Shown piece by piece: positions 1-7,314 of a stretch of 64,000 bases of DNA (position 1 is the stretch's first letter; the number at the start of each line of letters is the position of its first letter). The translations under genes and the position numbers were made by a program. The DNA is from Kribbella antiqua (GTDB taxonomy: Bacteria > Actinomycetota > Actinomycetes > Propionibacteriales > Kribbellaceae): positions 355,941 through 419,940 of the forward strand of contig NZ_SLWR01000009.1 in the NCBI RefSeq assembly GCF_004345665.1, in the 5' to 3' direction. The notes beneath the pieces were generated by a model. That model saw only the letters and a program-made list of their open reading frames with translations. It did no database searches and was not told the DNA's origin.

Positions 1-1660
1 GCAGGTGCTCGTTGCCCCAGCCGCGCTTGCCGAACGCCCGGGCGATTCCCATCGGCAGGATGAACTCGCGCCGCGCGACGGCGGCATCGACGTACTCGCG
101 CAGTACGTCGTACACGGCGTTCTCCTGGCCGCGTGGGAGACCGTCGATGATTCCGTAGAGCTGGATGGTGCCCTGGTTCTCGGTGATCCGGGCGTGCGCC
201 TGCAGTCCCCACTCCAGCAGCTGCTCCTGCTGCCGCAGCGCACCTTCCCGTACGGCGGTTTCCGCGATGTGGCCGAGCAGAGACCGGGTATACCAGGAGG
301 TGTCGCGAGCCTCCAGCGCATCGGTGAGCAGCGTCTGCAGCGGCGCCACCAATAGGTCGGTGTACGTCGACGGCGGCAGCTCGTTGGTCGCTCTGACCAC
401 GCCTTGGCGCACGGTGTCGCGCTCGTTGCGCGCACGCGTGGCCCAGGTGAGTGCGCTCTCCACATGTGCGGACTGCCGGGAATAGCCCGCCGAACCGATC
501 ACGGCCCGGTAGACCCAGGCGCGGTCGTCAGCATCCGGTTGGGTGATCTCCGGCCTGAGCAGGGCGAACGCCTCGTCGTACGGGAGGAAGGCCGTGATTC
601 GCCAGCGTTCGCGGGCGGTCTCGGCGATCGGGGCGAGCGTCAGCATCCGCCGGGCTTGCTCGAAACGGAGCTCCCGCGGGAGTACGGCGAGCAGTTCGGT
701 CGGCAGGACGGTCTGGCCCAGCTCAACCGTGCTGGTGACGGCGGTGAAGATGGTCGCCCGCCGGGAGGGTGGCAGATCCGAGAGGAGCTGCGTGAGGTCC
801 GGCCAGAGCAGCCGCCCGAGCGCGATGAGGTCGTAGTCGGAATACCTGTGCAGCCTGCGGCGGACAGCGGGGGTGAGCGCCGCGCCAAGAGCGGCGGCGC
901 GTGACGGTGTCAGCAGGATGGCTAGAGCCCCGGCCGGATCGGCGTCGATCAGCCGGCCGAGGATCGAGATGATTGCCAGCGGCAACTGATCGTCCGGCAG
1001 AGCGGTCTTGAGCAGCCCGGCGACCTGTGCCTCGTCATGGTCCAGTGCGCCGACGACGCCGTACGCCGTACCTTGCCACCACTCGTCGCGGTCGGCCCCG
1101 CTCGGGAGCGTGCTGCTCGCGTAGGCGAGGACGACCTTCGGGTGCCGCTCGCCGAGTCGCTGCCACTCGCCGGTGCTGAGACAGTACGCCAGGTCGGGGA
1201 GCAGTCGCTCGACAGTCTGGTCGTCCGTGGTGCTGAGCAGTCCGGCAGCGGCCTGGTCGCCCCAGCGTTCGCGGTGCTCGTCGATCAGCCGGGCCGCCAG
1301 ATGCGATCGCTTGCCGGCGCGGACCACATGGAGCAGCTTCGTCCGCAGTGCGGCGGGCGCGTCGTCGTACAGGATCCGCAGGTCGTCGTCCGAGACCGCA
1401 GTGCTGCGGCGGACCGCGGAGAGCGCGCGGCTCTGCACTGTCGGATCGGGGTCGCGCAGCAGCCGAGTCACGTAGTCGACCGACCCAGCCGCCTGCGCGA
1501 TCGTCAGCCCGAGCGTCCGCTCGTACGCCGTACCTCGGCCTAGCTCACCAAGTAGCTCGGTCAGCTCGGTAGTGCCGCGCAGTCGCCGCCCCTCCAGCGC
1601 GGCCTGCCGCATACGTTCGCCGTACGGAAGATCCGACCCCACCAGCTCACTAGCCCGCAT
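1..1660 (-). CDS. Partial HEAT-like helical-repeat protein, runs off left edge
   Basis: Read by eye from an ATG at 1660 to the window edge: at least 553 codons without a stop, so the C-terminus is missing. It starts MRASELVGSDLPYGERMR and continues as an Ala/Leu/Arg-rich, mostly helical protein with recurring segments such as TVQSRALSAVRR and ALRTKLLHVVRAG that look like HEAT/armadillo-type repeats. No signal peptide, membrane segment or catalytic motif is visible. It starts 26 bp after the stop of the TetR gene on the same strand, so the two may be co-transcribed. I do not recognise the family; the scaffold fold is an inference from composition. Confidence 0.7.
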   Translation of the reverse strand, partial: MRASELVGSDLPYGERMRQAALEGRRLRGTTELTELLGELGRGTAYERTLGLTIAQAAGSVDYVTRLLRDPDPTVQSRALSAVRRSTAVSDDDLRILYDDAPAALRTKLLHVVRAGKRSHLAARLIDEHRERWGDQAAAGLLSTTDDQTVERLLPDLAYCLSTGEWQRLGERHPKVVLAYASSTLPSGADRDEWWQGTAYGVVGALDHDEAQVAGLLKTALPDDQLPLAIISILGRLIDADPAGALAILLTPSRAAALGAALTPAVRRRLHRYSDYDLIALGRLLWPDLTQLLSDLPPSRRATIFTAVTSTVELGQTVLPTELLAVLPRELRFEQARRMLTLAPIAETARERWRITAFLPYDEAFALLRPEITQPDADDRAWVYRAVIGSAGYSRQSAHVESALTWATRARNERDTVRQGVVRATNELPPSTYTDLLVAPLQTLLTDALEARDTSWYTRSLLGHIAETAVREGALRQQEQLLEWGLQAHARITENQGTIQLYGIIDGLPRGQENAVYDVLREYVDAAVARREFILPMGIARAFGKRGWGNEHL

Positions 1661-1686
1661 GCGGACATCCTGCCAACCGCACGGGC

Positions 1687-2259
1687 TCAGCTGGGCAGTG
1701 AGGCGTCCAGGAGGAGCACGGCGGCTTCGCGGGCGCGCAGGGCCGGGTCGGGGGAGCCAGAGATGGCGGAGCGGGTGATGGCGCCCTCGCTGAGGAGGAT
1801 GAGGTGGTCGGCGAGGCGCTCGGGGTCGGCGGCGCCGGCTTCGGTCGACAACTGGATCAACGCCTGCCGGAAGCCTTCCTTGTGCTGGAGAGCCAGTTCG
1901 GCAACGCGCGGTGAGACCGTGCCGAGCTCGCCGAAGGAGTTGATGAACGCGCAGCCGCGGTAGTCGCGCTGGCGGAACCAGTCGTGCAGGAACTCGAACA
2001 CCGCCAAGATCCGCGAGCGGGGATCGGTGGCGGCGTCGACGTGCGACGCGAGCATCGACTTCCAGAGCGCGTCGCGGCGGTCCAGGTACGCCTCGATCAG
2101 GTTCTCCTTCGACGGGAACAGCTGGTAGAGCCGTTTCAGCGACACCCCTGACGCGGACCGGATCGCGTCCATCCCGACCGCCTGCACGCCGCGCTCGTAG
2201 AACAACGCGTCGGCCGCGTCCAGCACCTGCTGCTGTGCCGTCGCCGTCTCCAGAACCAT
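1687..2259 (-). CDS. TetR/AcrR-family transcriptional regulator
   Basis: 190 residues, the usual TetR length. The N-terminal helix-turn-helix is clear (residues about 8-52: VLDAADALFYERGVQAVGMD, then SGVSLKRLYQLFPSKENL), followed by a ligand-binding half with the TetR_C-type stretch RGCAFINSFGEL. I chose the ATG at 2259 because GGAGG lies 6 nt upstream; the open frame extends further back but without a ribosome site. It is divergent from an alpha/beta hydrolase and two near-identical inverted repeats sit between them, so it most likely represses that hydrolase and itself. The ligand is unknown. Confidence 0.92.
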   Translation of the reverse strand: MVLETATAQQQVLDAADALFYERGVQAVGMDAIRSASGVSLKRLYQLFPSKENLIEAYLDRRDALWKSMLASHVDAATDPRSRILAVFEFLHDWFRQRDYRGCAFINSFGELGTVSPRVAELALQHKEGFRQALIQLSTEAGAADPERLADHLILLSEGAITRSAISGSPDPALRAREAAVLLLDASLPS

Positions 2260-2294
2260 CTGTCGCCTCCCGGGTGACCCGCGCCACCTTGCGC

Positions 2295-2349
2295 GGAGAA
2301 TCATCGTTCTCCTAGAGTAGCGGACATCGCAGGAGAACGCCCGTTCTCC
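2295..2349. promoter_or_regulatory. Paired 18-bp operators between tetR and the hydrolase
   Basis: Two inverted repeats of the same design: GGAGAATCATCGTTCTCC at 2295-2312 and GGAGAACGCCCGTTCTCC at 2332-2349, the second a perfect 8-2-8 palindrome. Their centres are 37 bp apart and they fill the gap between the divergent starts at 2259 and 2368. TetR dimers bind such sites; assignment to the adjacent TetR is an inference from position. Confidence 0.75.
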
Positions 2350-2367
2350 ACCCACGAGGAGATCCCC

Positions 2368-3297
2368 ATGACCGTGCTGGAACCCGCTGCCCAGGCCTTC
2401 GCCGACGCGACCGCAAACCCGCCGTACCTGTTCCAGTTGGCGCCTGAGGAAGGCCGCAAGCTGGTCGACGAGGTGCAGACCACCGACTACCCGAAGCTCG
2501 AGATCGACGAGGAATGGGTGACCGCGGCCGATGGCACCAAGGCCCGGATCGTGAAGCCGAAGGGCGCGACCGGCGTGCTGCCCGTCATCCTCTACATCCA
2601 CGGCGCCGGCTGGGTGTTCGGCAACGCGCACACCCACGACCGGCTGGTCCGTCAGCTCGCCGTCGGTGCCGGCGCCGCGGTGGTGTTCCCGGAGTACGAC
2701 CTGTCGCCGGAGGTCCGCTACCCGCACGCGCTCGAGCAGAACTACGCCGTCGCCCGCTGGATCATCGCCTCAGGCAAGGACCACGGCCTGGACGCGACCC
2801 GGCTGGCGATCGCGGGCGACTCGGTCGGTGGCAACATGACCGCGGCAGTGACGCTGCTGGCGAAGGAGCGCGGCGACGTGCCGTTCGTTCAGCAGGTGCT
2901 GTTCTACCCGGTCACCGACGCGTCATTCGACACGGCGTCGTACAAGGAATTTGCCGAGGGCTACTTCCTTCAGCTGGACGGGATGAAGTGGTTCTGGGAT
3001 CAGTACACGACAGACGAGAACGAGCGGAACCAGATCACCGCGTCGCCGCTGCGCGCCACGACGGAGCAGCTTCAGGGTCTTCCGCCGGCGCTGGTGATCA
3101 CGGGTGAGGCCGACGTACTGCGGGACGAGGGTGAGGCGTACGCCGCCAAGCTCCTCGAGGCGGGCGTTCCGACCACCGCCGTACGGTTCGGCGCGATCAT
3201 CCACGACTTCGTCATGCTGGACGCGCTGCGCGACACGTACGCCGCCAACGCCGCGATCGACCTGGCGATCTCGACCCTCAAGAACGCGCTGCGGTAA
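2368..3297 (+). CDS. Alpha/beta hydrolase, hormone-sensitive-lipase family
   Basis: 309 residues with the full HSL-family layout: oxyanion motif HGAGW (78-82), nucleophile elbow GDSVGGN with Ser152, acidic residue Asp249 in GEADVLRD and His279 in IIHDF. It should hydrolyse a small ester, lactone or acylated substrate in the cytoplasm; no signal peptide is present. The ATG at 2368 follows GAGGAG by a normal distance. It is divergent from a TetR gene with two operators between, so expression is probably induced by a ligand or substrate. Its last 20 bp overlap the end of the convergent mug gene. Confidence 0.93.
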   Translation: MTVLEPAAQAFADATANPPYLFQLAPEEGRKLVDEVQTTDYPKLEIDEEWVTAADGTKARIVKPKGATGVLPVILYIHGAGWVFGNAHTHDRLVRQLAVGAGAAVVFPEYDLSPEVRYPHALEQNYAVARWIIASGKDHGLDATRLAIAGDSVGGNMTAAVTLLAKERGDVPFVQQVLFYPVTDASFDTASYKEFAEGYFLQLDGMKWFWDQYTTDENERNQITASPLRATTEQLQGLPPALVITGEADVLRDEGEAYAAKLLEAGVPTTAVRFGAIIHDFVMLDALRDTYAANAAIDLAISTLKNALR

Positions 3298-3790
3298 GCA
3301 CCTCGAGTTCGGAGAAGGCCGCGGCGATCTTCGGCAGCGTGTAGTGCGCGTTGAGGCCGCTCGGGTTCGGCAGGATCCAGACCCGGGTGGCGCCGATCAT
3401 CCGATCCTGCTTGCCCATCTTGGCCGTACGCTCGCCGAAAGCATCGCGGTACGCCGTCACGCCGACGACCGCGAGCCACTCCGGCTGGTACTCGAGCACC
3501 TTCGAGACCAGGTTCTCCCCACCGGCGACGTACTCCGCGCGGGTCAACTCATCGGCCCGCGCGGACGGACGATCGACGACGTTGGTGATGCCGAGGCGAT
3601 AGCTCAGCAACTCCGCCTGCTCGGCCGGCTGCAGCTGGCGCGGGGTGAAGCCGCTCAGATGCAGAGCCGGCCAGAACCGGTTCCCGGGCTTGGCGAAGTG
3701 ATGACCGGTCGCGGCCGACATCATCCCCGGATTGATCCCACAGAACAGCACCCGCAACCCGCCGCTGATCACATCCGGCACCACCTGCAT
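3278..3790 (-). CDS. mug: G/U mismatch-specific uracil/thymine-DNA glycosylase
   Basis: Small (170 residue) single-domain glycosylase of the Mug/TDG branch of the uracil-DNA glycosylase superfamily. Visible motifs are CGINPG near the N-terminus (Asn20 activates water), GHHFAKPGNRFWPAL, and NPSGLNAHY near the C-terminus that inserts into the helix. It removes U or T mispaired with G during base-excision repair. I start at the ATG at 3790, preceded by AGGGTG; a TTG at 3811 would extend it into an operator palindrome. It is divergent from the Clp-N/HTH gene, and operator 3807-3823 lies just upstream of its start, so it may share that control. Confidence 0.92.
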   Translation of the reverse strand: MQVVPDVISGGLRVLFCGINPGMMSAATGHHFAKPGNRFWPALHLSGFTPRQLQPAEQAELLSYRLGITNVVDRPSARADELTRAEYVAGGENLVSKVLEYQPEWLAVVGVTAYRDAFGERTAKMGKQDRMIGATRVWILPNPSGLNAHYTLPKIAAAFSELEVLTAARS

Positions 3791-3806
3791 GCCGCGCACC
3801 CTAATC

Positions 3807-3852
3807 GTCAACCCAGGGTTGACGGGCGCGTGGCTGTCAACCTAGGGTTGAC
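3807..3852. promoter_or_regulatory. Two 17-bp palindromic operators in front of the Clp-N/HTH gene
   Basis: GTCAACCCAGGGTTGAC at 3807-3823 (perfect 8-1-8) and GTCAACCTAGGGTTGAC at 3836-3852 (7-3-7), centres 29 bp apart. The second copy contains the -10 box TAGGGT (3843-3848), and the ATG at 3855 follows 6 nt later, so a bound protein would block RNA polymerase directly. The downstream product carries its own helix-turn-helix, so autorepression is the simplest reading (inference). Confidence 0.8.
3843..3848 (+). promoter_or_regulatory. -10 box TAGGGT, leaderless start
   Basis: TAGGGT lies exactly 6 nt before the ATG at 3855, which places the transcription start at or next to the first codon. 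It is embedded in the second operator. Confidence 0.6.
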
Positions 3853-3854
3853 GC

Positions 3855-4580
3855 ATGACTCCCGGACCTGATCTGCAGGAACTCATCAACACGATCAAGG
3901 CCGACGCCGGCAGCGACGACGAGCTCGAGCAGCTCGCGGCCGCTGCGGCGACGATCAGCGAACTGACCAGCACCAGCGACGCAGCGCTCGGGTTCTTCGT
4001 GGACCGCGCGCGGGGCGCGGGCAAGTCCTGGGTGGAGATCAGCGCGGTGCTCGGCGTGAGCAAGCAAGCCGCGCACAAGCGGTTCGCCGACTCCTGGACC
4101 AGCAAGCCCGGCTTCCGCCGCTACACCACCCGGACGAAGGCCGTCCTCGACGCCGCGAAGGATGTCGCGCGCGGACGGAACAACGCGTTCATCGGAACCG
4201 AGCACCTGCTGCTGGCCTTGTTCTCGCAGCCCGAGTCGCTGGCGACAAAAGTGCTCCTCGCTCACAACATCACCGAGGACTCCGTCCGGGCCGCCGTCGA
4301 CGCCAAGAGCCCCGCCGGCGCGCCGGCGGATGCGGAGACGGTCGAGAAGGCGCTGGATGCCGAGGATCCGCCGTACACCCGTCGTACCGCGCATGTCCTG
4401 CAAGGCGCACTGGGGGAGGCGCTGACACTTGGCCACAACTACATCGGCACCGAGCATCTGCTGCTCGCCTTCTACCGGGACTCGGCCGGGGTCGCGGCCC
4501 AGATCCTCCAGGAGCAAGGCCTCGACGAGAATGCCGCCTGGTCCACACTGCGCGGGTTGTTCGAGGAACTGGCGAAGTAA
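3855..4580 (+). CDS. Clp N-terminal-domain protein with N-terminal helix-turn-helix
   Basis: 241 residues. Residues about 43-82 form a helix-turn-helix (WVEISAVLGVSKQAAHKRF), then come two Clp R-type four-helix repeats: 91-150 (NAFIGTEHLLLALF) and about 175-238 (NYIGTEHLLLAFY). Those repeats are the substrate/adaptor-binding N-domain of ClpA/ClpC, but no AAA ATPase module follows, so this is not a chaperone. The likely role is a DNA-binding regulator whose Clp-like domain senses substrates or adaptors of ClpC, which is inference. Leaderless promoter and two palindromes lie directly upstream, suggesting autoregulation. The serine hydrolase gene begins 9 bp downstream. Confidence 0.9.
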   Translation: MTPGPDLQELINTIKADAGSDDELEQLAAAAATISELTSTSDAALGFFVDRARGAGKSWVEISAVLGVSKQAAHKRFADSWTSKPGFRRYTTRTKAVLDAAKDVARGRNNAFIGTEHLLLALFSQPESLATKVLLAHNITEDSVRAAVDAKSPAGAPADAETVEKALDAEDPPYTRRTAHVLQGALGEALTLGHNYIGTEHLLLAFYRDSAGVAAQILQEQGLDENAAWSTLRGLFEELAK

Positions 4581-4583
4581 GTT
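4578..4583 (+). promoter_or_regulatory. -10 box TAAGTT, leaderless start
   Basis: TAAGTT overlaps the stop codon of the Clp-N gene and sits 6 nt before the ATG at 4590, so the serine hydrolase may have its own leaderless promoter as well as read-through. Confidence 0.5.
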
Positions 4584-4589
4584 GGGCGC

Positions 4590-5870
4590 ATGCCTGACTG
4601 GTCTGTGCGGTTGAGTGAGTTGGCGGGTACGGCGAAGGTCCCGGGCGCGGTGCTCGGGATCTGGCACGACGGCGAGACGACGATCACGCCGTACGGCGTG
4701 CTGAACAAGAACACCGAGGTCGAGACGACCGAGGACTCGGTCTTCCAGATCGGGTCGATCAGCAAGCCGTGGACCGCGACGATGATCGTGCAGCTGGCCG
4801 CCGAGGGCCGGCTCGGGCTGGACGATCCCGTCGTCAAGCTGTTGCCCGAGGCGCCGATCGACCCGCGGGTCACGGTCCGTCACCTGCTCACCCACACGAG
4901 CGGGATCGACGGCGACGTGTTCACCGACACCGGCCGCGGCGACGACTGCGTCGAGAAGTACGTCGGTCTCCTCGCCGACGCGGAGCTCCTCTATGAACCG
5001 GGTACGGCGTACTCCTACTGCAACGCCGGATTCGTCGTAGCCGGCCGGATCATCGAGGTCCTGGACGGCCGGACCTGGGACGACTCGCTGAAGCAGCGCC
5101 TCATCGAACCGCTGGGGCTCAAGAGCACCGTCACCCTGCCCGAAGAAGCGATCCTGCACCGGGCAGCTGCCGGCCATCTCGCGACCGACGGTTCGCTCGT
5201 GAAGACCTGGCAGCTGCCGCGAAGCATCGGTCCGTGCGGGCTGATCACCCAGAGCGCAGGCGACCTGCTGCGGTTCGCCGAGCTGCATCTCACCGACGAC
5301 CGGTTCAAGGACATGCAGGAGCAGCAGGTCGTCAACCCCGGCGGGGCCGCCGGGATGACCGGCGTCGGCCTGACCTGGCGGATCTACGACTGGCAAGGCC
5401 GGAAGCTGTTCGGCCACGACGGTACGACGATCTCGCAGCTGGCCTTCCTGCGCATCGATCCCGAGGCACGCCTGGCCGTCTGCCTGCTGACGAACTCGGG
5501 CAACGGTCCGGGTCTGTTCGAACCGCTGGTCTCGGAGATCTTCAGCCACTACGTGGGCGTCGAGCACCCGGCGCCGCCGCAGCCGATCGACATGCCGATC
5601 CTGGACGACCGTCACGTCGGGCGGTACGAACGAGCCGGTGTGCGGCTGGACGTCGTACGGCGAGATGATCGGCTGGTGGTGCTCGCCCACGCGACCGGGG
5701 ACCGGCTGGCGTTCGCGGAGGAGCCTGAGCAGGAGTACGAGCTGCATCCGACGGCGCCCGCCGACGGCGACCATTTCGTCACCCGGGAGTCACCGCTGAA
5801 CCCGTGGGTGCCTATGACCTTCAGGCCGGGTTACCTGTTCACCTCGGGCCGGGTGACGCCGAGAAGGTGA
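4590..5870 (+). CDS. Serine hydrolase, beta-lactamase / class C PBP-like family
   Basis: 426 residues. The three active-site elements of the class C beta-lactamase fold are present: SxxK in GSISKPW (Ser56, Lys59), YxN in YSYCNAG (Tyr143, Asn145) and the HDG triad replacement in FGHDGTT (near residue 278). A C-terminal beta-rich domain of about 100 residues follows. No signal peptide is visible, so it is probably a cytoplasmic esterase, D-aminopeptidase-like or lactonase rather than a secreted beta-lactamase. The substrate cannot be told from sequence. It lies directly behind the Clp-N regulator with 9 bp between. Confidence 0.9.
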   Translation: MPDWSVRLSELAGTAKVPGAVLGIWHDGETTITPYGVLNKNTEVETTEDSVFQIGSISKPWTATMIVQLAAEGRLGLDDPVVKLLPEAPIDPRVTVRHLLTHTSGIDGDVFTDTGRGDDCVEKYVGLLADAELLYEPGTAYSYCNAGFVVAGRIIEVLDGRTWDDSLKQRLIEPLGLKSTVTLPEEAILHRAAAGHLATDGSLVKTWQLPRSIGPCGLITQSAGDLLRFAELHLTDDRFKDMQEQQVVNPGGAAGMTGVGLTWRIYDWQGRKLFGHDGTTISQLAFLRIDPEARLAVCLLTNSGNGPGLFEPLVSEIFSHYVGVEHPAPPQPIDMPILDDRHVGRYERAGVRLDVVRRDDRLVVLAHATGDRLAFAEEPEQEYELHPTAPADGDHFVTRESPLNPWVPMTFRPGYLFTSGRVTPRR

Positions 5871-5902
5871 GATATCGCGAGCGTTCGCTGGGGTGACCGA
5901 GC

Positions 5903-5908
5903 TAACGT
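5903..5908 (+). promoter_or_regulatory. -10 box TAACGT, leaderless start
   Basis: TAACGT ends 7 nt before the GTG at 5916; there is no ribosome site in that gap, which supports a leaderless transcript for the AAA/VWA pair. Confidence 0.5.
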
Positions 5909-5915
5909 CTTCAGG

Positions 5916-7313
5916 GTGACTAGTGCACCTGCTGAACTTCCCCGTAAGGCCGGTGACCTCCGGGCCGCCGGGTATCTACCACGGTCAGTAAAGGCCGAAA
6001 TCCGAGACAACCTGCTGAAAGAACTCCGCGCCGGGCGTGATCCCTGGCCGGGGATCGTCGGATTCACCCGCACGGTGATTCCGCAACTCGAACGCGCCCT
6101 GCTCGCGGGGCATGACGTCGTACTCCTGGGTGAGCGCGGTCAGGGCAAGACGCGACTGCTGCGCACGCTTGTTGGCCTGCTGGACGAGTGGACGCCGGTG
6201 ATCGAGGGGGCGGAGCTGCCCGAGCACCCGCTCGACCCGATCACTCCGGAATCGCGGCGTCGGGCCGCCGAGCTTGGTGATGACCTGCCGGTGGCGTGGC
6301 TGCATCGCGATCTGCGGTACGCCGAGAAGCTCGCGACTCCGGACACGTCTGTTGGAGACCTGATTGGTGACGTCGACCCGGTCAAGGTGGCCGAGGGACG
6401 TAGCTTGGGAGATCCGGAGACCATCCATTTCGGTCTGGTCCCGCGGTCGCACCGCGGGATTGTCGCGATCAACGAGCTGCCGGACCTGGCCGAGCGGATC
6501 CAGGTCGCGTTGCTGAACGTGATGGAGGAGCGCGACATCCAGGTCCGCGGGTACACGCTGCGGCTGCCGCTCGACGTGTTGCTGGTGGCAACGGCCAACC
6601 CGGAGGACTACACCAACCGCGGCCGCATCATCACGCCGCTGAAGGACCGGTTCGGCGCCGAGGTCCGGACCCACTACCCGCTCGACATCGACGCCGAGGT
6701 GGACGTGATCCGGCAGGAGGCCGAGTTCACCGCCGAGGTGGGTGAGCCGCTGCTGGAGGTACTCGCGCGCTTCGTCCGGCACTTGCGGGAGTCGACCGCG
6801 ATCGACCAGCGGTCGGGTGTGTCCGCCCGGTTCGCGGTGGCCGCGGCCGAGACGATCGCCGCGGCCGCGTTGCGCCGGAGTGCGATCACCGGTGAGGAGC
6901 CGGCCGTCGCGCGTCCGGTCGACCTCGAAGCCGTGCCCGCCGTACTGCGGGGCAAGCTCGAGTTCGAGCCGGGTGAGGAAGGGCGCGAGATCGAGCTGCT
7001 CGAGTACCTGCTACGGCGGTCGGTTGCGGACACCGCGCGGGAGCGGTTCGCCGGTCTCGACCTCAGTCCGCTCGCCCATGCGATTGCCGACGGCAACCTT
7101 GTGACGACCGGTGAGCGGGTGCCGGGTCGCGACGTACTCGCGGCCTTGCCCGAGCTGCCGGTGCTGCACGACGTCGCGGCCCGGGCCGGTGTCGAACCGA
7201 ACGAGTCGCCCGGCCGTATCGCCGCCGCGGTCGAGCTCGCGTTGGAGATGCTCTACCTGTCCAAACGTGTCGCCAAGGACGCCGACAACGACACGACCAT
7301 CTACGGGGTCTGA
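5916..7313 (+). CDS. MoxR/chelatase-type AAA+ ATPase
   Basis: 465 residues with Walker A GERGQGKT (72-79), a Walker B-type segment GIVAINELPDLAERIQVALL, the pre-sensor loop MEERDIQVRGYTLRLP and sensor ATANPEDYTNRGR, all as in MoxR and magnesium-chelatase I subunits. Such ATPases work with a VWA partner to remodel or insert cofactors into target proteins. The start is the GTG at 5916 behind a leaderless promoter. The VWA gene begins 1 nt after the stop, so the two are translationally coupled and form one unit. The client protein is unknown; no metalloenzyme gene lies next to it. Confidence 0.93.
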   Translation: MTSAPAELPRKAGDLRAAGYLPRSVKAEIRDNLLKELRAGRDPWPGIVGFTRTVIPQLERALLAGHDVVLLGERGQGKTRLLRTLVGLLDEWTPVIEGAELPEHPLDPITPESRRRAAELGDDLPVAWLHRDLRYAEKLATPDTSVGDLIGDVDPVKVAEGRSLGDPETIHFGLVPRSHRGIVAINELPDLAERIQVALLNVMEERDIQVRGYTLRLPLDVLLVATANPEDYTNRGRIITPLKDRFGAEVRTHYPLDIDAEVDVIRQEAEFTAEVGEPLLEVLARFVRHLRESTAIDQRSGVSARFAVAAAETIAAAALRRSAITGEEPAVARPVDLEAVPAVLRGKLEFEPGEEGREIELLEYLLRRSVADTARERFAGLDLSPLAHAIADGNLVTTGERVPGRDVLAALPELPVLHDVAARAGVEPNESPGRIAAAVELALEMLYLSKRVAKDADNDTTIYGV

Positions 7314-7314
7314 C

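Noticed and set aside
3837..5774. 645-codon minus-strand frame opposite Clp-N and the serine hydrolase
   Set aside because: Antisense to two well-supported genes, no motifs.
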